This document shows, one piece after another, positions 10,240 through 20,725 of a stretch of 64,000 nt of DNA. The translations under genes and the position numbers were made by a program. The notes under the pieces were generated by a model, which did no database searches, was not told the origin of the DNA, and saw only the letters and a program-made list of their open reading frames with translations. Origin of the DNA: Rhizophagus clarus (Eukaryota; Glomeromycota; Glomeromycetes; Glomerales; Glomeraceae); NCBI GenBank assembly GCA_015698045.1, contig BLAL01000013.1:248001-312000 (forward strand), given 5' to 3'. Positions within the stretch are counted from its first letter, which is position 1. Every line of letters starts with the position of its first letter.

Positions 10240-11531
10240 ATGCGTTCAATTTTAACAAATATATTGAAACAAAAAAATGTTGGATATATATTAAAGCCAA
10301 CGACAACTAATGTTACCCGCTATGTAATATTCGACTTTCATAATAAAAAGCGACCATTTGGCTCAACGAGTGTAAACCACGCGGTTCCAACTGCAGAGAA
10401 ACTGCCTATGCATATCTTACTTCTCGGAAGCCCGGTACGTATAAAAAAAAAAACCTAATATTTAGTATATTCTGAAAGTTAATAAATACATAAAAGATTA
10501 CTTAAATATATTATTTAATGAAGGGCGCTGGAAAAGGAACTCAATCCTCTCGGATACAAAAAAATTTTAACATTTCAGCAATAACTAGTGGCAACCTCCT
10601 TCGTCAAAATATAGCAAATGGTACAACAGTTGGTAAAATCGCTGCTAAGCACATTGAATGTGGAGGTAATTAATAGCGGAACTGGCTATTTTAAGAGATT
10701 TTTTATGCAACATTGAATTTGGAAACGATTTTCAATTTGTTCTATTTATAGCATTTGTTCCGGACGATATTATGATTGAATTAATTGCCGATGAACTTCA
10801 AAAACTTAAGCGACAAGTATATATTTTACTGTTTGATAATTTAAAAATTGGTTAAACTTTTAATAATATGTTTAATATATTTTTTAAATTAAAAGAATTG
10901 GCTATTAGATGGATTTCCACGAACCATTAACCAGGCGATAGCCTTAGATGATAATTTAGGTTTGTCGAATCAATCTTTAAATTTAGTCATTAATCTTCAA
11001 GTACCTGAAGAAGTAATATTACAACGTATCATGGGTATGTTAATATATTCATGTCAATATATAATATTTTATTTGATTTATGTTTTTTAATACCTTTATT
11101 TTCATTATTGAATTACAAGACCGATGGGTTCATGTTCCATCAGGACGCGTCTATAATCTAAGTTATAATCCACCGAAAATAAATGGACGTGACGATGTCA
11201 CTGGTGATAAACTAACAAAACGCCCTGATGATAATCCTGTAATTATCTTTATTTCTATCGATTTCTCTCACTTTATGAAAAACTAATTAATTAAAATTAT
11301 TTTATTTTAAAGGATACTTTTAAAGTTCGATTACAACAACATCATGCTTTAACCGAACCGTTATTAGAATATTATGATAAACAAAATATCTTAATTAATT
11401 GCAGTGGGCGAACAAGCGATGAAATTTATCCGCAAATTGAATCGGAGTTAATTTCACGATTCAATATTATTCCTCATAGTAATCAAGTCGATTCTTCTAC
11501 TGAAAAAAATCTTTTAAACGTTTCCACTTAA
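10240..11531 (+). CDS. ADK2: Adenylate kinase, mitochondrial GTP:AMP phosphotransferase type (AK3-like)
   Basis: Six exons (10240-10434, 10524-10665, 10752-10816, 10896-11034, 11120-11238, 11313-11531) sum to 879 bp and give 292 aa; all five introns (74-89 bp) are GT-AG. The P-loop GSPGAGKGT is interrupted exactly after Pro by intron 1. It is followed by the AMP-binding segment [19 protein letters not shown], the WLLDGFPRT motif and a long LID segment with [13 protein letters not shown] and [11 protein letters not shown]. The LID has no zinc-ligand cysteines, as in eukaryotic AK2/AK3. The ~55 residues before the kinase core are basic and hydroxylated with few acids, resembling a mitochondrial presequence. 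Expected reaction: NMP + NTP to NDP + NDP, with GTP:AMP preference typical of matrix AK3. The specific assignment to AK3/yeast Adk2 rather than AK2 is inference from the LID and the N-terminal extension. Confidence 0.92.
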
Positions 11532-12419
11532 TTGAATTTATAGATTTACTCTAATTATTCTTGTGAAAAAAAAAAAAAATTTTTTTTTTTCTTAATTGAA
11601 AGAAGGTAAATTGTTAATTTGTATATTTCTTAATTGTAAATAAAAATTTATACAGCAATAATGACGAAATCTTGGATCATATTATTACTTTCACTATAAT
11701 AAGATTTATACTAAGTTTTTCTCTAAGATTTTTATCTCTATTAAGTTTTTCTTTAAATTATCGATAATCTTAATTGTGTAATGATTTTTTCAAAATTGTA
11801 ATTTCTTTAATTCTAATTATTGTCTTGAATAATATACGATTTTTTTTTTTTAATGCTAAAATAAAACAATATTAAATTAGTAACATGCATCAATATACTA
11901 CAAGTCTGTATTTAAAATTTCATTAATACAATGGTTTATAATATGTATGAACTTATGAACGTCGGCATGTTTTTTTGGAGCGGTTTATACTGGTTTACTT
12001 CGATGACGAATTAAAAAAAACTATTCTTAATAATCACTGACTGATGCTGATAGGCCGTTATAAGCATATTCTTTAAAATATTGATTGATGAATTCGCGCG
12101 CTTAGGATTTTCAATTCGTCGAAGATTGCACTAACTGCAAGTATATCACGTTTATAATACGATATACCTCTTTTTGCAGAAACAAATTCCTTTATCACTA
12201 GAAATATTATCTCTCGAGTAAAATATTATTTAAAAGAATAAAGAAAATAGAAACAATAAGATGGTTTGAACCTATTTTTTATTTCAAGTAACGTAAGACA
12301 AGGTATTAGTATTATTTATTCCATGGGGAGTTGGGAACAACAAGGTTTTTTTCCCGAACTCAGCTAATCATCTGCAATTTTATAAAGGCAATCATGAGTA
12401 ACGCTTGGAGCGACAGGGG
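11532..12419. other. Intergenic, no gene seen
   Basis: 3' flank of the adenylate kinase, with T/A homopolymers near 11565-11595 and AT-rich filler. No protein-like frame or clear repeat was found. Confidence 0.3.
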
Positions 12420-14289
12420 ATTATTACAAATGTTTACTCGTGTAAAGTCTTTACTTGATCCATTCCGTCGATAATTTACCTCAATGCTATTTGTAGTCTA
12501 AAGGGGGCAAAATGTTACGAGTATAATCAAAAGAAATATGGTGACACATATAAAGTGTATACAATATGTCGAGCGGAATGTCCACATTTGATGAGACTTC
12601 CTCCATGTAAGAAGAGTATAGGATTCATCCGTTAGCGGGAAAGGAATAATTTTAAATAATGATTTTAAATCGTGGACGAGTACGACTGTACGAGCTACTT
12701 TGTCATCTAATATAGCAGTTGATCGAACAAACAAGTTTTTCGATGAATGGAAAAGTTATTGGAATAAATTATTCATAATTATCAAAGATAGAGTTTGGAA
12801 CCGGTTGTACCATCCGTTTGAAATCCGGTTTTAAACCGGATTTATGTTACGAAAACCGTTTTGCGTTTAAAGCGGGTGCAACCGGTTGCTCAAACCGGTT
12901 CGATATTAATAAAAATTTAAGTTTAGTAAATTTAGGCATCAAACATTTTTAAAAATTCTAGAGCAAAATTTTAACAAATATATCAAATAATATAATTTAA
13001 GATGTGATCCATTAAAACATAATTATTTTGTAAAATAGATTTGAATATTTTTATTGCATAATGTAATTGTAATAAATGGCAAAAAACATTAGCTATTTAT
13101 CATAGTATGCATGCAATATAGTAAACAGCACATAAAAAGATGGGTTCATAAAGCCAAGAAGTACCATAGAATGCATTAAAATTAATTTTAAATTATTTAT
13201 TACTTTCTGTTATTGTCATTGAATTTACAAATGTTCCAACTTTTGCAACTTTACCGTTATTACAGTAAATAAATGATACATGGTCTAAAAATAAATCGTA
13301 AATTCGCAAAAAAATAGCGACTATGAAGATTCAAAAAAAAAAAATGATCTGTTGCTAGTTCCTGAATTACAAATGCAAAAATAAAATTAAAAAAAATTAT
13401 TTGACAAAATGAAAAAAAAAAATTTAAAAAAATAAAAATAAGCCACACAGTAATTTGTTAACACTGATACAATAGATGATATTTTGACAGTATGTTGACC
13501 CACACTTAAATAGTGGGTTACGCGTCGGTTGTAGGGGTTACGGAAACGGAATCGGGTTGATCCCAATTGCCACAGCCGCCGCACCTTTTCGTAGTAGGGT
13601 ACGCTTCACCATTAGGTACTATGGCAGAAAATAAAATAGCAGCAAATACAAAAATAAATCGGTTCATAGTGTTTCTGAAGATAATTCGTATTAGAGAGTT
13701 ATTATTTTAGTAATTTTAATTTTATAGTTTTTAGTTGTTTTTCTGTGTGTTCTTCATGGCCACCACCCTTTTTATAATAAAAAAAAAAATCGTCGCGTGA
13801 TTTTTCTGAAACATTTTTTTTCTGTGAATCAGTCGCTTCAATCTCATTTAGTTTTTTTTTTCACCATTTTTATGTGTCGTATTTGGAACTTAATTTTGAT
13901 GATCGATGATCAAAAAATGTTTCTAGCCTTTTTTTTGATCTGATTTTATCCATATAATTATTTTAAATAATAACCAAATAATATATTATTAAGTGATGTA
14001 CAAATTAATGCTACATTTTTCTTATTGAAAAAAGATTATTTATGGGTTTAGGGCAAATTATTCGAAATTGCGCATTTTAAATTGTTCTAATCGAATATTA
14101 ATCTCATGTCATCAAGTGAAATTTTGTACCATCGCGACTTGTGATTTGGAATATCGTATTTTCCCTAATTATATCATACATATTTTTTGTACAATTTCGA
14201 CGCTAGAAGGATTTGAAATATGAAATCCTTAAATTTGATTTATATTAGTCATTAAATATGCTGATTCTTAAAAGATAAATAGATCTGGT

Positions 14290-14455
14290 TACAGTACGAT
14301 TTCCCGAATGCCATTTTCCCGAATGTACTTTTTCCCGAAGTCAATTTCCCGAATGCCAATTTCCCGAATTGGACAATTTCCCGAAACATACAATATCCCG
14401 AATCCCAATATCCCGAATCCCAATATCCCGAATGCCAATATCCCGAATCCCATAT
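14290..14455 (+). repeat. CCCGAA array A
   Basis: About eleven copies of a ~13-16 bp unit, first of the form TTTCCCGAATGCCA and then AATATCCCGAATCCC. The order of variants (TTTCCCGAA type, then ATATCCCGAA type, with the word CGAAACATACAATAT between) is the same as in array C read on the other strand. It lies inside the transposon at 12789-16126. Confidence 0.85.
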
Positions 14456-15249
14456 GGGTCCACATGATGCGATAATATCACTTATGTGATAACAAGGGGG
14501 TAGCATGTTAAAATATGTTTATTGGTTCAATCTCACATGATGATCAACATAACGAAACATTTAACGATACTTCGCGCAAAGGAATAAAAAAAGAAATATT
14601 ATTTTATCTTAATTTACAAGTTTAAAATCATGAAAATTATATATTAATTAAGAGTAATAATTATAAATATTATTTTAAACCAAAAACTATTTAAATTGGA
14701 TTACAACGAATTAAAATAGAATAAAAACTATGTAAATGTAATAATTATTTAAAAAAAAGTCCAGATCTTCTGTTGTTCTCTGTTGTTTACTATTTACTCA
14801 TTAAAGCCTATAATAAAGAAAGTGAGAATTAATAAACTAATGCTTATTGAGCAAGTAAAAGTTGGTATTTTGAAGGTTTAGCTACAAAATTTTTTTGCAA
14901 TCTACAAACCATACAGTGCCCTCTTGTTCTTTTAACGTTTTATAAAGTGTATAATAGCTTATTTTCCATTATTATTTGTTATAAACGACGTAATATGTTT
15001 TTTATTAGATTTGCTGATTCCTTTCCGATTCCTCAAAACCAATCTGCAACCAATTTGCAATGAACTTTGAAGACGCGAAAAAAATTAAAAAAAATATAGA
15101 TCATCAGGATTTTATGATTGATATAGGATCAGCTCTTGTCACTGGTTTATTTTATTGTGTTACAGATTTACAATTATCATAATAATTCAACCTCGTGAAA
15201 CTAAAAAAAATGCATTTATGTGACAAAATCGGATAGAATCAAACCAGCC

Positions 15250-15385
15250 CATATGCCCAATATCCCGAATTCCAATATCCCGAATTGGACCATTTCCCGA
15301 AACATACAATATCCCGAATCCTAATATCCCGAATCCCAATATCCCGAATCCCTAATATCCCGAATTCCAATATCCCGAATCTTTT
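15250..15385 (+). repeat. CCCGAA array B
   Basis: A shorter array in the same orientation as A, with about eight CCCGAA units including the same CGAAACATACAATAT junction. It probably arose by duplication of A within the element. Confidence 0.8.
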
Positions 15386-15837
15386 AAACGTTATATTGAA
15401 AATATGCAACTTAGTTAATGTAGTTAATATGATTAATTATTTAATATATTAAATATAATGTATATGTGAAATAAAATGTTTTATATGTGATATGTTTAAG
15501 ATATTGTTTAGTAAAGATTAATAATATTAATTATGATTAACTATTGGTATTTTACGGATTAATTTGTTTATTTGTTACAATTTTTAGATCTTAGATTAAT
15601 TTAGTTTATGTTTTTTATTATTTTTGATAATTGTTTGATTCTTTTTTTTTTTATTTTATTTTCTTTTTCATTTTATTTTATTTTAATATTTCTAATTATT
15701 GTATTAGATAAGTGAAATAGTGATTTATATGTATAGATATATACGTTTTATGTCTAAGTTGAAGATGTTACTAAATGGACATTGTTTTGTCTTTGGCGTT
15801 CATAATAAAGAATTAAAAAAAAAAAAAGATATGTTCA

Positions 15838-16032
15838 AGATATTAGGGATTCGGGATATTGGAATTCGGGATATTGGGAATTCGGGATATTGGCATTCGA
15901 GATATTAGCATTCGGGATATCGGCATTCGGGATATTGTATGTTTCGGGAAATGGTCCAGTTCGGGAAATTGGCATTCGGGAAATTGACTTCGGGAAAAGG
16001 TACATTCGGGAAAATGGCATTCGGGAAATTGT
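15838..16032 (-). repeat. CCCGAA array C, inverted copy of array A
   Basis: On the plus strand it reads as repeated ATTCGGGATATTGG and then ATTCGGGAAATTGG. Its reverse complement follows array A unit by unit, including the GTAC-containing and AGTCAA-containing variants, so A and C form the arms of a ~1.7-kb fold-back structure nested inside the larger element. Confidence 0.85.
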
Positions 16033-16255
16033 CCAACATCGTTGTAAAAATCGGTTTTAAATGAGTCAAACCGGTTGCACCCGTTTTAAATTCAGTTTCC
16101 AAAAATCCAACCGGTTCCAAACTCTAAATTCAAAGAAAATAAAAATAAATTGAAATTTGCGGCATGGTTTAATTAATGCACAAATGACATACTGATGATT
16201 GCAAATTGTTACTAGTGATAGATCTTGGCTTATTTCGATGCAAGTAAAGTAGTAA

Positions 16256-17635
16256 ATACCTAAACATACAACATCCATATTAGAGTTTATAGGTAACATC
16301 GATCTCATACCATGCACAGGGGTGCGCTAATCGATTATGACATTTCGCTGAAATCGGACCCATTTCGCCGATATTTCGCCGAAATTTCACCGAAGGAACA
16401 TTCCTTCGAATGGATATTTCGCCAAATACAGTATGGTATGTTGGTGATTGACAATAAGAAAATTAAAAGAAATGAATTTTTTTTTGTTCAAAAATTGATG
16501 ATACTTGGCTATTATGATAACGCTGGGTGTCTTATATAATGGAATTGTGATTGTCATATAATATTTTTGGTAAAATGTCCATTTGGTGAAATATCCCTTC
16601 AGCGAAATGGTCTTCGGCGAAAAAGTTCAGGTACTGTGCTAATTGACGCTACCTCTATCTATACATGTTGTTTTTACCCTTTCTTTCTTGCTTTTCTTTG
16701 GATGACTTTTTTTTTGTTTTTCTTTAACTATTATTGCTCACTTTTCTATTGCGGTTTGAAGTTTGAACAGTTTTTTTTTTTTTGGAATCTTCAAAAATTC
16801 TTTATCATTTTTTTTTTATGGACGCGATTCCTTCCATTTTCTTCTAACTGTACTTTTTTTAGTAAATTTTATATACTTATTTTATGTGGAACACGTTTTT
16901 TAGTAATCCTTTAATTTTATATTCTGATTCTTTTGTAATTTTTGTAATAAATTTTAGGCGTTCTTTTGTTTCTTTATAACTTTTTAAAAATTTCAACTTG
17001 GCTTTTGGTCCATGATAAGGCTCTGAATTTTTCTTTTTTTTAAAAAAAAAAAATAAATAATGATAATTTTTGCGATTTTCAATTTTGGAATTTTGCAAGA
17101 AAGAAATAAATTTTTTTGAATTTTTTTTTTTTATTTTTCGCTTAAAACCAAAACTTTAGATGAGTATCGCACGATGTAATTTACATTCAGTACATAAAAA
17201 ATACAATTATGCTAGATCTGCCGTCTGTATTCTTTTGGGAATCGTTGTAATGTTGCAACAAAAAGTTGTAACGTTGCAACATAGTTGCAATAAAACTGCA
17301 TCACTTGGGCGAGTCCAACCATCAAGACCTTGATGTATACAAGTAATAAACACATTTGAAGGGGAGACATGTGCAAAAATGATTAAAAACATTTTACATT
17401 ATGAATTTGTTCTTGACACTTGACATATTTGCATACACTTGCATGACAATATAAGTTATATTGCATTGCCGTAATGTTGCAACATATGGCTAAAAATGAT
17501 TGAGTTGTGTATTTAGTTGCAACATACGTTGCAACGTCGTATCGTTGTATTATTACAATACGCACATGTATGGTTTTTAGGTTATACGTACATAGCCAAC
17601 CATATATTACATGTCATGAAAAACTATGAGTGGTC
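16256..17635. repeat. Insertion-like stretch with TTTCGCCGA fold-back and GTTGCAAC palindromes
   Basis: 16310-16660 has TTTCGCTGAAAT, TTTCGCCGATA and TTTCACCGAAGG words on the left and their complements (GGTGAAATATC, CAGCGAAATGG, TCGGCGAAAAA) on the right, making an imperfect fold-back of the same style as 49685-50333. 17245-17290 and 17470-17545 carry clusters of GTTGCAAC and its variants in inverted layout. Between them (16660-17200) the sequence is T-rich low complexity. No gene is supported. Confidence 0.5.
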
Positions 17636-17675
17636 TGTAATTGAATTACTAGTTAAAATTAAATCAAGAAATTAA

Positions 17676-18382
17676 TTTTCTTACTTAAAGAATGCATAAA
17701 ATTATTATTATTTTTTTTTTTTTAAAAAAAAAAAAAGATAAAAAAGTAATTAAAAAATGTAGTATGCCGTAAAAAATTATTTGTTAAAATATAGATCAAT
17801 TTAACTACTATTATATAGTAAGAGCGAAAACACATTTGGACCAAACCCTGCGTTAACTTTTACAAGTAAGCCCTCGTCTAATTAATTATATTTATATGTA
17901 GGATGTGTTTCCTTAATTGTAAGACCATCTTAGTAATTTAAACACATGATGCAAGAAATTTACAATTAATACATTTACTTGATTACCAATATTTGTTTCA
18001 CTAAAAATAACCACATGATCATCAGATACTCAGACAGGGGTATAACAAATAATTAAAGAGAAAAAGATTTTGCAATTCAAAAATGTGTGTAAAAAAAAAG
18101 CAAATATCCATTAAATTGAATTAACAAACTGAATATAATACGATCACTGACGATCACAGGAAATTGTTTTCGCTTAATATTGTTTTTAGAGAACATAAAC
18201 AATATTTTTGGGTTACGCACAAGTTTATTAAGTATGTGAATAATTGGTATATTTACTAAAATTACGATTTAATTTAAAAACGCATATACTTCCCTTGCAA
18301 ATTTAGATTGTTGCTTATAAATAATGCATAACTTATTATAAAATGATTGGTCCAATTTTAGTAAACAAACATCAGATTAATA
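17676..18382. other. Intergenic, 5' flank of the P450 at 18433
   Basis: AT-rich with T/A homopolymers near 17708-17735. No gene or clear repeat; it presumably holds the promoter region of the downstream P450. Confidence 0.3.
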
Positions 18383-18390
18383 TATAAATA
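18383..18390 (+). promoter_or_regulatory. TATA-box candidate of the P450 at 18433
   Basis: TATAAATA ends 42 bp before the ATG, the same word and nearly the same spacing as for the P450 at 6232. Confidence 0.5.
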
Positions 18391-18432
18391 TACATTATCA
18401 AAACATTATTATTCCTAAACAAAAACGATAAT

Positions 18433-20135
18433 ATGTCTTTGAAACCATTTGAGAAATTTGAAATTGGAGATTATATCTTCTTGTTAAGTACCATATTAAC
18501 GATCTATGTGGCCCGGTATTATTACAAATATTTTACTCGTGTCAATCCTTTACCTGGACCATTCCCATTCCCATTCGTCGGTAATTTACCTCAATATTAT
18601 TTGCATTCTAAAGGAGATACAAAAGTATTTTACGGGTATAACCACAAGAAATATGGAGACATATATGAGGTTCATTTGGGCGTAAGGTCAATAATCTTAT
18701 GTCGATCGGAATATATTGAAAAACTTTTAACTCCTTCGACAAAAAATTCTCATGTGATGAGACTTCCCAACAGCGAAGGGTTAGATGAATTGGGAATTAG
18801 TGGAAAAGGATTATTAACAAATAATGATTTTAAATCATGGAAATATAATCGTCAATTTTTTACACAAGCTATTTTGTCACCAAAATTCACTAATGAAGCT
18901 ATTGATTGGACAAACTTACTTTTTCATGAATTGGAAGATTATTGGAATAAATTATTTCTCTCAGAGGAAAATAAAAATAAATTGGATTTTGCTGCATGGC
19001 TTCATCAATACACAAATGATATGATCATTAAATTGTTAACTGGTGAAAGATCCTATTCAATGGCTGCTTATTTTGATACTCTCGGTGATGAAAATTCTGA
19101 TCATCCATTAGCAATAGTCGATGATTCCGTAAAACTAGTTCAAGCGCTTCGTAAACATCTTTTGGGATTTTCAATGTTTTATTTTGTTTCTCCTTTCTTA
19201 CGGCATTATATTCCATTTTTTAAGAATAAAGCGGATGATCTGCTTCAAAACATAGGATTTATTAACAAAAGATTGGATACGATTATTAAAAGACGTAGAC
19301 AAGAAATTGAAAATACACCATTAGATAAACCTTTACCGAATGATATGTTGACATCATCGATTACTGCGAATACACCTCGTGACGTTAATTATACCAAAAC
19401 TGTTGGTGGTAAAGCTTTGGAAAGACCTATGACTGATACTGAAATTCGTGGCAATATACTTGACGGATTTCTTGGTGGGACTGATACGGTAAATAATTTT
19501 TAAACGAGCAATAAATTTTTATTTGAATTATATTAACTTGCTATTTTTTTTTTTTTTTTTTAATATAGACTGCGAATACGATTTCATTCATTATCTATTA
19601 TCTTGCACATAATCCAGATGTGAAAAAGAAAATGCTAGAAGAAATTGATACGATATTTCAAGGTGATAAAGTGCGACCGATCACTAAGGATGATTTTCAT
19701 AATTTAAAATACTGTGAAGCAATTACGAAAGAAGTATCTCGCGTTTTTCCAGCTGTAACTTCATTTGCAAGATATATTGATAAACCTAGTGAAATAGCGG
19801 GATATATATGGCCAGCTGATACATTGTTTCGAATCAATAATGATGCTATTCATTATAATAAAGATTATTGGGAAGAACCTGATAAATTTAATCCTGATAG
19901 ATGGTTGGTTGAAGATTTCGAACCAAAGAAAAATTCTTTTATTATGTTTGGTGGAGGATTAAGGTTGTGTCCAGGAAGAAAGTTGGCGATGATCGAATTA
20001 ATTTGTTTGACGGCTTTATTGTTTAGGAAATATGAAATTGACTTGGCAGATATGAGTGCTCCCTTAAAAACTATAAATGGTGGTGGTGTAACTGTTTGTA
20101 CTGAATTATTAGTTAAAATCAAACCAAGAAATTGA
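18433..20135 (+). CDS. Cytochrome P450 monooxygenase, canonical I-helix
   Basis: Exons 18433-19488 and 19569-20135, with an 80-bp intron at the same phase-0 position as in all paralogues, give 540 aa. The N-terminal anchor (YIFLLSTILTIYVARYYY) and hinge PLPGPFPFPFVGNL are intact. Helix C is WKYNR. The I-helix reads G-G-T-D-T joined to T-A-N-T across the splice, so the acid and alcohol residues are both present. ExxR is EVSR, followed by FNPDRW and the haem loop FGGGLRLCPG. It is about as divergent from the 6232 gene as ordinary paralogues, with a different stretch after helix F. The spliced product is expected to be an ER-membrane monooxygenase; the substrate is unknown. Only this gene and the one at 6232 keep a canonical oxygen-activation motif in the window. 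Confidence 0.95.
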
Positions 20136-20399
20136 TGTGCAAATATATATTTTTAACTAAATTAAAATATACTTTATAAAATGAAACAGTTACAAAATTA
20201 CATTTACTGTGCATGTAATTTACTCGTAAAGATGTAGCGCTCATTCAATCATTCATGTAAAATTTGTTCGCCGCACGCGTACGTGTACAATATTTTGAAT
20301 ACTAATTTTATTTTATTACGTTATTATCGTTAAAATGACTTGACAAGTTGACACTAGTTTATATTCAAATAAGAAAATGTTTAATTCGCATGATTTTCT

Positions 20400-20725
20400 A
20401 CTATCTTAGACATGATCCAATCACTGAATGATTTTCATAAAATACTGTGAAGCCATTGTAAAAGAAGCATCCCGATTACAAGCGCGCAATAGCACTGAAA
20501 TTTAGGATTAGAAAGAATGCGTTACAAAAATTTGTTAATTCACATGATTTTTCATTCATTATCTACTATCTTGCACATTATCCGGACGGGAAAGAGAAGA
20601 ACATTTCAAGATGACAAAATACGATCAAGTATCTCGCTGTAGCTCAATAAAGAATGCTATAAAATTATTGAAGAAACCTAATAAATTTAACCAGAAAAAA
20701 AAAATCTTTTATTACTAAATTAAAA
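20400..20725 (+). pseudogene. P450 exon-2 relic
   Basis: Two overlapping scraps of exon 2 are recognisable. 20408-20485 matches the PITKDDFHNLKYCEAIVKEVSR region, and 20540-20720 matches the exon start (SFIIYYLAHYPD, with Gly in place of Val next), then QGDK-like sequence and EEPDKFN. Frameshifts and deletions are frequent. It lies 3' of the intact gene at 18433, consistent with a decayed tandem duplicate. Confidence 0.65.

Larger units (their letters stand above)
12789..16126. mobile_element. 3.3-kb non-autonomous DNA transposon with 19-bp perfect terminal inverted repeats
   Basis: The left end TAGAGTTTGGAACCGGTTG (12789-12807) is the exact reverse complement of the right end (16108-16126). 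The flanks are P450 sequence on both sides: TTATCAAAGA on the left and AATTCAAAGA on the right, a possible degenerate ~10-bp target duplication sharing TCAAAGA. Both ends carry extra subterminal AACCGGTT palindromes (for example near 12830, 12885 and 16065). Inside there is no transposase-like frame; the longest frames are translations of the CCCGAA arrays. It is likely moved in trans, and the TIR length and possible 9-10 bp duplication would suit a Mutator-like family, though that is inference. Confidence 0.8.
12420..17675 (+). pseudogene. Cytochrome P450 relic split by insertions
   Basis: P450 sequence occurs in three pieces in the right order. 12420-12788 runs from just before the proline hinge (FTRVKSLLDPF) to the segment after helix C (DRTNKFFDEWKSYWNKLF), with several frameshifts. 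16127-16255 continues with the ENKNKLDF...LLTGDRS region. 17636-17675 is the C-terminal tail (equivalent of CNELLVKIKPRN), with small indels. The first gap is filled by a transposon with perfect 19-bp inverted ends (12789-16126). The second gap (about 16256-17635) holds fold-back and palindrome-rich sequence and replaces the whole I-helix-to-haem region. The gene is dead, and it marks one more plus-strand member of the cluster between the two intact ones. Confidence 0.8.

Noticed and set aside
14252..14506. 84-codon minus frame with SGYWDSGYW repeats
   Set aside because: It is a translation of CCCGAA array A, not a gene.
15720..16120. Short frames with repeated GIRDIG or PNANIPN residues
   Set aside because: These are translations of the CCCGAA arrays inside the transposon.
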